This document shows, piece by piece, positions 34,238-43,900 of a stretch of DNA of 64,000 nt; position 1 is the first letter of the stretch; every line of letters begins with the position of its first letter. A model generated the notes under the pieces. That model was not told where the DNA came from. It was given only the letters and a program-made list of their open reading frames with translations, and ran no database searches. Source of the DNA: Candidatus Helarchaeota archaeon (lineage in GTDB: Archaea > Asgardarchaeota > Lokiarchaeia > Helarchaeales > HEL-GB-A); contig JABXJT010000011.1 of the NCBI GenBank assembly GCA_013375455.1, positions 25,481 to 89,480 on the forward strand, given 5' to 3'. The position numbers and the translations under genes are program-made.

Positions 34238-36388
34238 TTGGTGAGAGGTTCTTTGCATAAAACGGGAGTTAAAAATAACTCTAAGATAGACGAAACTCTG
34301 AAAAATCTCAAAAAATTACTAAATAATACTATCTCAGATACGCAAGGTAATTTAGATTTAGATATCCAATTTGCAGAAATCATTTCATTATTAAAAATCT
34401 CCATTGGAAATCTTAATTATAGGATTGAAGCTCTCACCTTGATTCTCTCAGAGCTGTTAAAGAAAAATGAGTTTAACCAAGCAGCAGTAATTTATTTGCA
34501 ATATTCCAATAAATTGAATGAATACATGCAAGAAATTGATGACTCAGTAATGAAACTACGTGAAACTTTTCTACCTGATACTAAACAATTAAATGCGACT
34601 CAAAAAATATATCAGAGTAGCCTTGAAAATTTTGAAAAGAATTGGAGAACTCAAAAAAAGGAAATCCAAGATAAATTGAAGAACTTAAAGAAAAGTGTTG
34701 AAACAGGTTACGATAAATTTATTTACCAGACAAAACGCGACATCGAAAAGAATCTGTCAGCATTGAAATTATTAAAAAATAATATTCAAAAAAAATTCTC
34801 AAAGTTCTCAGAATTAATTGAACAGAAGAAATTTGTAGATGCAGAAAAAATTATAGACAGGACTCAACACCGAGTCCAAACTGAATATGATGATCAAAAA
34901 GAAAGAATTGATAATCTCCCCTCAGATGTAACAACTCTCTTAGGGGATCTAATCTCAAAATGGAAAAGAAAATTACTTGAATTTCGGACTGAAATTCCAA
35001 AGTTACTCAAAGGCGTAAAAGAAGAACTTTATACTACAATAATTGATGACAAGGTTTCAGAGTTAAGAAGATTTTCCATTGAAATAGAACAACAATTGTC
35101 TAATTTATCATCTTTAATAGAACGAAACATGTTAATAATGGCCGAGGAACTGTACAATGAATTAGAAAAACAAACATCTAACGAATTTAACAAGCAAAAA
35201 CGGATGTTAAAGATATTATCCCCTAAATTAAATGTTCTAGCAGAAGATTTAGTTAAAGACTGGCAAATAGAGTTAGTTAATACCGAACTTTCAATTAAAG
35301 CTTCCATCAAAACTTTAAAGAAAGACCTCGAAGCCGCCCGAGTAAAAAATGGTATCTCAACTCTGGAAGATTTCTCGAACGAGACCAGTGAGATATTATC
35401 TAACATATCGGAGCTACTTGCACAGGAAAAATATACAATTGTTGAGAAAAATCTCACCAAGTTAAAAAATGAAGTTCAATCAGAGATCCAGCAAAATAAA
35501 CTGGTTTTAAAAGCTATCTCTCAAGCATCTCAAACGGAGGATTTCTCTCCTGAAGTTAAAGATAACATCGATGAATGGAAAGTGAAATTGAATGAAACTG
35601 AAAGAGAGCTAAATGACTCAATTTCCGACTTGAAAAATGAATACACTCAAAAACACATTCCCCATTTACAAAAAAAGCTCGATTTGTTCATTAAACAGAA
35701 CATCAACCTCCTAAACGTGATGGTAGATGAATACGAGCGAAGTGCATGGAATCAATTGGGCTCTTTTCTTGATAATCCCAACTATAAAATACATCACATA
35801 CTTGAAGACAAGAAAACTGTAATAATTCAAGAATTCAAAAACAAGGATGAACACATTCAATTAGTTTTTGCACGGTATGAAAATTATCCTTTGAAAGATA
35901 AAATAGAACTTTGGGCTAATACATTAAAAAAAGTCCAAAACCGATTTAACGATATTTGGATGAAGGTAATTGATCTCACAGAAGATAAAGACTTAGTCAA
36001 CCAAATTGTAGATAAATATTATGAAATCGCTCAACCTGCATATGGGTATAAAGTTCCAATAAAGGATCTCTCTGAAAGCATGGAAACGCCCCCGGACAAG
36101 CTAGAAAATTTGTTCGTGGATTTGATTTCAAACAAGGTGATCAGTGGGGAGATCGACCCCATTACAAAGGTGATTGTACTTCCCCCTCGAGTAACCCCTG
36201 AAGAAAAAGTTAAAAAAGAAATGATTCGGCTCCGTTGCATGGTCTGCAATTTAGTTATTGATCCCTCTACAGAAAGAATAATCCATTGCCCCCGCTGCAA
36301 CTCACCTGCGCATCATTCCCATCTAATTGAATGGCTTAGAATCAAAGGTACCTGCCCTAATTGCAAACAAAGAATTAAGATGCTCTAA
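34238..36388 (+). CDS. Long coiled-coil protein with winged helix and C-terminal RING-like zinc domain
   Basis: 716 aa. Residues about 1-590 are helical, with repeated units of 100-110 residues. Residues about 590-650 look like a PCI-type winged helix (DKYYEIAQPAYGYKVPIKDL, then KVIVLPPRV). The last 50 residues hold a RING/PHD-like metal site in the order CxxC, CxxC, H-H pair, CxxC (CMVC, CPRC, AHHSH, CPNC). Coil plus wHTH plus RING-like resembles eukaryotic ubiquitin or UFM1 ligase components and lid subunits. No ubiquitin-like or E2 gene is in the window, so ligase activity is speculative. Start TTG 34238 or a later TTG 34253. Confidence 0.72.
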   Translation: MVRGSLHKTGVKNNSKIDETLKNLKKLLNNTISDTQGNLDLDIQFAEIISLLKISIGNLNYRIEALTLILSELLKKNEFNQAAVIYLQYSNKLNEYMQEIDDSVMKLRETFLPDTKQLNATQKIYQSSLENFEKNWRTQKKEIQDKLKNLKKSVETGYDKFIYQTKRDIEKNLSALKLLKNNIQKKFSKFSELIEQKKFVDAEKIIDRTQHRVQTEYDDQKERIDNLPSDVTTLLGDLISKWKRKLLEFRTEIPKLLKGVKEELYTTIIDDKVSELRRFSIEIEQQLSNLSSLIERNMLIMAEELYNELEKQTSNEFNKQKRMLKILSPKLNVLAEDLVKDWQIELVNTELSIKASIKTLKKDLEAARVKNGISTLEDFSNETSEILSNISELLAQEKYTIVEKNLTKLKNEVQSEIQQNKLVLKAISQASQTEDFSPEVKDNIDEWKVKLNETERELNDSISDLKNEYTQKHIPHLQKKLDLFIKQNINLLNVMVDEYERSAWNQLGSFLDNPNYKIHHILEDKKTVIIQEFKNKDEHIQLVFARYENYPLKDKIELWANTLKKVQNRFNDIWMKVIDLTEDKDLVNQIVDKYYEIAQPAYGYKVPIKDLSESMETPPDKLENLFVDLISNKVISGEIDPITKVIVLPPRVTPEEKVKKEMIRLRCMVCNLVIDPSTERIIHCPRCNSPAHHSHLIEWLRIKGTCPNCKQRIKML

Positions 36389-36389
36389 A

Positions 36390-37760
36390 TTATTTCAATG
36401 CATTAGACTTCATCCACTCAACGAATTTAGATCGTTTTCCTAATGCTTGAGTAGCACACTCTTCAATTTTCTCAGCCATGAATTGCTTTTCCCCCTCATC
36501 GATTTCCTCCCCTATTGCCTGTTTAACAGGAGTGTACGCACTTTCCCGAAATCGCGGAAATAACTTCGCCTCTCCGTCTTCGGTTATCATTTTTATCTCA
36601 TTATATTGCTCATTTACTTCACCAATGAGCTCGATTTTAATTCCTTTTTCTCGAATTCTTGCACGGATTTGATCGGAAATTGATGCCGGACAGAATATCA
36701 AAAGTGCATCAAGCGAAACTCCTAAATAATCGACATTTCGATTTTTTAGCATACTTAACACGTTCTTATTAACTAAAGGTGTGATTTTTTCCTCCTCAAC
36801 AGTAATTCCAACCTTCGCCTCGTATGCCACTTCGTGTAAATCACCCCTTAACCCCCCATTGGTTACATCGCACATGCAATGAATGTCTGAAAACCATTCA
36901 CTCTGAAATAGAATCTCACAAGCCTGAATAAATTTAATATTTAATGTTTCTTTGATAACATCTTGCATTCCCCCATAAATCGCGGTGGTTGCGATTGTTC
37001 CACCACCGGCCCCCTCTGTCATTAAGATAGCATCACCCGGCTGAATGTTCGCTCGTTTCAATAACCTATTTGCCAATCCCACCGCCGCTATTCCTCCCGT
37101 TATTCGCGTCCCAATCACCATATCACCCCCAATGCGTAACGTGCTACCCGCGGTTATGGGTGTATTTGTTAATTCCGCTACCGCCGCTACTCCCCCCATA
37201 AAATCAAATAATTTTCCAACATCCGCATCGTCCCCTAAATGGATATCGACCATTATTGAGATCGGCCTCGCACCTTTCACGTATAAATCGCGTAACGCGG
37301 CTCGAGTTACGTGAAATCCCGCTAAAAAAGGATAATCACTTAACCTACTGTGCATCCCCTCCATCTTAGAAACAATGAAAATTTCATTCTGCATCCCCTG
37401 AAATATGACTGCACCCGCATCGTCTAAAGATTTAGGAGAAAGTTCTGGCTTTGATCTCGTCTCAGATAAATCAGCGATCAATTTATGAACAAAAAAATCT
37501 CCCCATCCCCTACATCCAACACCTTGTTTACCAATCGTTATACCTGCTTTCGGGAAATCTAAGATATTTTGCAATAATAAATCTTTTATAGGTTCTCTAC
37601 TATTCTTAACTTCTTTAAAAACTGCAGTTGCTAATCTTTCTGCTTCATTCTTAGAAATGTTTTTATAGAATAGATATTCAGTGACAAGCTTTTCAATAAT
37701 TTCGTCTCGTCTCATTCCTCTATCCGACAGCACTCTCGTCAAGCCTTCTAAATCTGCCAT
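36390..37760 (-). CDS. AIR-synthase/SelD-related ATP-binding protein
   Basis: 456 aa PurM/SelD/HypE-fold protein. An N-terminal helical extension (1-80) precedes the core: KAGITIGKQGVGCRGWGD, an acidic loop DDAGAVIF, then GSTLRIGGDMVIGTRITGG and TEGAGGGTIATTAIYGG. It is related to the methanogenesis marker 2 / COG2144 group rather than true SelD, since the SelD Cys/Sec loop is absent. It converges tail to tail with the coiled-coil gene, one base apart. Substrate unknown; the window's selenoproteins make a link tempting but unsupported. Confidence 0.75.
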   Translation of the reverse strand: MADLEGLTRVLSDRGMRRDEIIEKLVTEYLFYKNISKNEAERLATAVFKEVKNSREPIKDLLLQNILDFPKAGITIGKQGVGCRGWGDFFVHKLIADLSETRSKPELSPKSLDDAGAVIFQGMQNEIFIVSKMEGMHSRLSDYPFLAGFHVTRAALRDLYVKGARPISIMVDIHLGDDADVGKLFDFMGGVAAVAELTNTPITAGSTLRIGGDMVIGTRITGGIAAVGLANRLLKRANIQPGDAILMTEGAGGGTIATTAIYGGMQDVIKETLNIKFIQACEILFQSEWFSDIHCMCDVTNGGLRGDLHEVAYEAKVGITVEEEKITPLVNKNVLSMLKNRNVDYLGVSLDALLIFCPASISDQIRARIREKGIKIELIGEVNEQYNEIKMITEDGEAKLFPRFRESAYTPVKQAIGEEIDEGEKQFMAEKIEECATQALGKRSKFVEWMKSNALK

Positions 37761-37954
37761 CTTCTGAATCCACCTTTCTTAAACATTAATAAATGATAAT
37801 TTAGTGAAATATATACATATTATTATATTTAGATCAATTTTACATATATCTAGATAAAAACTACCTCTCAATCTGTTAGAAGGGAAAGAAGTTTCAGATA
37901 GGGATAGGATAAGGTTATAGTTTTTAATTATTAATAGATTAGGAGTCAAAAAAA

Positions 37955-40900
37955 ATGAAATACTCTAAAAAAATTCATGCAATAGTTACTTTAACGATAA
38001 TTATAACTAATATTTTCTGCGTTATCGGTTTAAATTATCTCTTTGACAGTGAAAGCTCATCAAAATCCCAAAAAATACAACAAGTTCCCTTATCTCACCT
38101 TCAAAATTGTGGCTTATTTGATGGCATGTACATAAATCATACACTCACCTTAGATATGGGTGGTCCCCCTATAATCGGCGACTCAAGTTTTTCATATTCA
38201 CAATTGTCAGCAAATGCTTCTCATGTAAGGTGGGATAACATAGTTTTTGGTCTTGCGGAATGGGACGTGGATATTCGGAACAGAGTGATGGATAACTCCT
38301 CAGGAGTTATATTATTGGGTGACGGGAACCATGATCCCTCATGGATCTTTACAAATGTTACCCTGGGAACACTCGTTCAGATTGCGAATATTATGATGGT
38401 GGATGGGACTTTCAATGTATCAGGAGAATTGGTACATGATCTTCCAGGTCATGGTCCTGTGGATGTGTGGGTTTTAGAAGAAATAGGTGCTACTTCGTCT
38501 GTTCTGTGGTATGAAAAGAATTATGGAATCCTTTTAAATGGGTCATTTGATCTGGGTTTTGGTATGGGGTATAGCTTTGATTTCACGGATACGAACATAT
38601 TTTTTGGACTAAATGACTACACGCCCAGTTTAACAATGGGGAATGTCACACCATTAACAGGGGACCAGGTAACCGAATTCAATTTTAGTGTTGTTTACAC
38701 CGACCAAGATAATAATACTGCTTATTTCGTGAATGTATTGATAAACAACACCCCCTATACAATGGCGAAGCAAAATCCATCCGATATAAACTATACAGAT
38801 GGATGTATTTATCAGTTTCTAACCTACCTGCAACCGGGAGATTATAATTATTCATTCGAATGCTTTGATGGGAAATATTCTAATTCAACTGGGACCTATT
38901 TTGGTTTGTCAGTTAGTAATGTAACTAATACAAATGCCCCTGTATTATATGATGGGCAGGTTACTCCTGCGGTGGGCCATAATTCCAGTACAATTTTCAG
39001 ATTTCAAGTAAATTATACGGATATAGATAACTATTCTCCCACTTACGTAAATGTAACGATAAATTCTACAACTAACTCTATGATTAAACTAAATCCGGCT
39101 GATATGAATTATGTCGATGGCTGCTTGTTCATCTATGATACTACGCTAAACACCATAGCAACGTATTCCTATTACTTCAATTGTTCAGATGGTGATTATA
39201 ATGCAAGTCTCGGTCCAATCAGCGGCCCAATCGTCCAAAAAACACAAATATTTGATGGTATGTATGTAAACCATACCATTACATCCACTGCTCTAGGAAA
39301 TGGACCATCCGTCTTTCTCTATTCTCATTTTGCTGGTAGTATCTTTAATGTGACGTGGGTTAATTGGTTCCACACTTGGGACGTGGACCTGAAAGATAGA
39401 GTCATGTCAAACATTGTAGGGGGTTGGTTCGCTATTGGTTCTCACACTCCTGCGTGGATCTTCAATACCGTTTCTCTCGGGGATTCGGTTCAAATTGCAA
39501 GCATTATAGAATCTGGCCATATTTTCAATGTTTCAGCAGAAATAGATTATCTACTTCCAGGGTTTGGCCCCATAGAGGTCTGGGTGCTGGAGGATTTGAC
39601 CACTCCCGGTGGAATTGCTTGGTATGAGAAAAGTACAGGAATTCTTCTGAACGGTACTTTTTATTTTGCGGGAGGTGCCTGGGATTACACCTTTGATTTC
39701 AATGACACAAATGTTGCATTCACCTATATCACGAACGATTACGCACCTGAACTGACTTCGGGTTCTGTTGTCCCTTTGAATGGAAATCAGACCACACTCT
39801 TCAATTTCAGCGTAACCTACACCGACGCGGATAATAATTATCCCCTGTACATTGATGTATTGATAAATGGAACGCCCTATCCCATGGCGAAACAAAATTC
39901 CTCTGATAATAATTATACAGACGGGTGTGTTTATCAATATTTAACCTACCTGCAACCAGGACTTTACAACTTTTCGTTCGAGTGCGGCGATTGGAACTTT
40001 ACTAATTCGACAGTGACCTACTTTGGTTTGAATGTAAGTGGTACAATCAATCTTAATGCACCCACATTAGATAATGGAGAAGTAAATCCCGCGGTGGGCC
40101 ATAACTCGAGTACTCTCTTTACCTTCAGAGTAAATTATACAGATCTCGATAACAATCCTCCCGCTTACGTGAATGTAACGATAAATGCAACGGTCTATTC
40201 TATGACCCAACAATATCTCAATGATACAAGTTACCAGGATGGTTGCTGGTATAATTACAGTACTATTTTAACTAATTTAGGAACCCATAGTTATTATTTC
40301 AACTGTTCGGATGGCAATTATACTGCGAGTCACGGTCCATTAACTGGCCCAGTTGTGACAAAGACCCAATTATTTGATGGCATGTACATCAATCATACAT
40401 TAACATCCGCTATTTTAGGAAATGGACCTTCCGTATATCTCTATTCTTCTTTTGGTGGCGGGATATTTAATGTGACTTGGGTTAATTGGTTCCATACTTG
40501 GGATGTGGATGTGAGAAATCGAGTCATGTCAAATGTTGTAGGGGGTTTGTTCGCTAGCGGTTCTCACTCTCCCGCATGGATCCTCAATACTGTTTCCCTC
40601 GGGGATTCGGTTCAAATTGCAAGCATTATGGAACCTGACCATATCCATAACGTGTCCGGAGAATTAACTTATTACCATCCAAAGTTTGGGTCCTTGGATG
40701 TCTGGGTGCTGGAAGATTTGACGGCTCCGGGGGGAATTGCTTGGTATGAGAAAAGCTCGGGCATTCTCCTGAATGGCACGTTCTATTTTATGGGTTTGTG
40801 GAGCTATACTATGGATTTCGTAGATACTAATGCGATACCTAATGACTATGCACCGGAATTAACTTCGGGTTCTGTTGTTCCTTTGAGTGGGAATCAGACT

Positions 40901-43900
40901 ACACCATTCAATTTCAGCGTGACCTATACCGACCAAGATAATAATCCTCCCATATATCTTAATGTATTGATAAATGGCACGCCCTATCCCATGGCGAAAC
41001 AAAATCCCTCTGATATCAATTATACAGATGGGTGTCTTTATGAATACCCGACTTATTTGCAGCCCGGACTTTACAACTATTCGTTCGAGTGCAGTGATTG
41101 GAAATTTCCGAATTCAACTAGTACTTATACAGGCATTAATGTGACACAGCTCAATGCAAATCCACCTACGCTAAGTAATGGGCAAGTTAATCCGCCGACA
41201 GGCTGGAGCAACTCAACGCAATTCGTTTTTACGGTAAATTATACCGAAACAGAAAACAATGCACCCATTTACGTGAATGTAACAATTAATGGAACCATTT
41301 ACTCCATGATTAAGCAAAATCCACTTGATATGAACTATATGGATGGATGCATTTATGAGTATTCCACCACATTAAATATAGGGACCTATAATTACACTTT
41401 TAACTGTTCGGATGGGGTTTTTCCAGATGGCGATGGGCCTTATTTTGGCTTGGTTGTAGAACAGAATATCTTAAAGAATTATATTATGGTGCCAGATTAC
41501 CGTTATGAGTGGGTTGATGCGACAACTGGGATTCGGGCGAGTATGGATGGCATGGTTGATGAAGCTCAACTCTTTAATTTACCCTTCCAATTTCGATTCT
41601 ATAATGAAACCTACGATTCTATCTACGTTTGCACCAATGGCTTCGTAAGCTTTACATACGAAACCTCGTGGATGAATGTTCCCTTTCCTTCTAGTTCATA
41701 CCCAAACATGATCGCACCTTTCTGGGATGATTTACAAGCAGCCATTCCTTGTAATATTTTTGTAAGAAATTTGACTTCCCCAAATCGAGTGGCCATTGAA
41801 TGGGAGAACGTTAATCTTTTTATGGGACCGATTTTAGGAACATTTGAGATAGTCCTCTTTGAATCAGGTGATATTGTTTTCAACTATGATTATCTTAATG
41901 ATGCGTCCAGCTATACCTGTGGATTGAATTATGGAATTAATACGAGTTTTTTCAATGCATTCACGGCACTGAACACCTCGATGGATGATTTTTCCATACT
42001 CTTTTATCAAGATGATCTAATCCCGCCGAATGGCACTCAGAGCCCCTCAACGAACATCAGCAACCCTCAAAATGGGGATGTGAACGGATTCATCTGGGTT
42101 AATGGAACTGCGTGGGATAATATTCGGGTTCAGAATGTTACTGTCGAGTGGACAAATCATACCGGAAACCCATGGAGTGCGAACTTGGGGTCGAATACGA
42201 ATTGGGCCTTTAATAATATTTCCACGATAAATGATGGTTATTGGGAAGTATGGGTCAACGTCACCGATTTATCAGGTAATTCAGCGATTATTAACTGCTC
42301 TATATTGGTAGATTCTTCACCTCCTTATGGTTCTCAAAGTCCTTCGACCAATCTCTCAAATCCGCAACGTGGTGATGCCAATCAATTCATTTGGGTGAAT
42401 GGCACTGCTGGAGACGATGGAATTGGCGTGGCGAGCGTCACCATCCACAATACAACTCATCCCGGAAATCCTTGGAGCACGAATTTAGGAACCAATCAAA
42501 ATTGGGCTTTTAACAACATTTCAACCATTCAAGAGGGGCAATGGGAAATTCAAGTAAATGTGACGGACTATACAAATAACTCTGTGATTATCGTGTGTAA
42601 TATATTCGTAGATACCGTGGCACCTACGGGATCTCAATGGGTCAATACAACGACCCCCGAGATACAAAGAACAAGCACCCTCTGGATTAATGGTACCTAC
42701 AACGACCCATCCCCTAGCTCAGGGATCCAATTAATAATCGTTTCGTCAAATACTTCAGGTGGAGTTGCCGATTGGAGCGTAAATGTTGGCTCTGGGCAGA
42801 ATTTTGCTTTCTATAATGTCTCTCCCTTGGCCGACAATTCCCTCAACGGTTTTTATGAAATTAATATCACCCTTTTCGACAATGCGGGGAATCAATTTGA
42901 CCTTACTTGCAGAGTGACCGTTGAGATTAATCCGCCCTACGGAAGCCAAAGCAGCTCAACCAATGCTTCTAATCCACAACGTGGTGACGTGAATTCCTAC
43001 ATTTGGGTGAATGGTACTACTGGAGACGATGGATTTGGCGTGGCGAGCGTCACCCTTCACAATACAACTCATCCCGGGACTCCTTGGAGCACGAATTTAG
43101 GAACCAATCAAAATTGGGCTTTTAACAACATTTCAACCATTCAAGAGGGGCAATGGGAAATTCAAGTAAATGTCACGGACTACGCAAATAATTCACTCAT
43201 CATTATCTGCCAGATCTATGTGGATACCGTAGCACCCACGGGATCTCAATGGGTCAATATAACGACCCCCGAGATACAAAGAACAAGCACGCTTTGGATT
43301 AATGGTACATACACGGACCCATCTCCAAGCTCTGGGATTCAATCTTTAATAATCGTTTCGTCAAATACTTCAGGTGGAGTTGCCGATTGGAGCACAAATA
43401 TCGGCTCTGGGCAGAATTTCGCCTTCTATAATGTCTCTCCGTTGGCTGACAATTCTTTGGGCAGTTTCTATGAAATTAATATAACCATTTTAGACAACGC
43501 GGGGAACCAATTCGGTCTCACTTGTAGAATAACCGTGGAGATCAATCCACCCTCTGGGAGCCAAGATGCCACCACGCAAGTTCCAACACGGGGCGATGCT
43601 AATGGGCGTGTATGGGTCAATGGTACCTGTTCCGATCTCGGATTTGGTATGAAGAATGTAACCATCCAATGGAGCAATCATTCGGGTTGGAGTTCCAATC
43701 AAGGCACCCTCAATTCTTGGGCCTTCTATAACACTTCTTCCATAGGAGGTGGGTTATGGGAAGTACAAATTAATGTAACCGATCTCGCCAATAACTCTGC
43801 AATCATCATTTGTTATGTCTATGTCGATTACGTGGCGCCAACGGGTTCTCAAACCCCTTCTACAAATGTTAGTTCTCCTCAGAATGGCGATCCAAATGGG

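Noticed and set aside
36390..37760. Selenophosphate synthetase SelD
   Set aside because: The fold is related, but the catalytic Cys/Sec loop of SelD is missing and the sequence fits the AIR-synthase-related archaeal group better.
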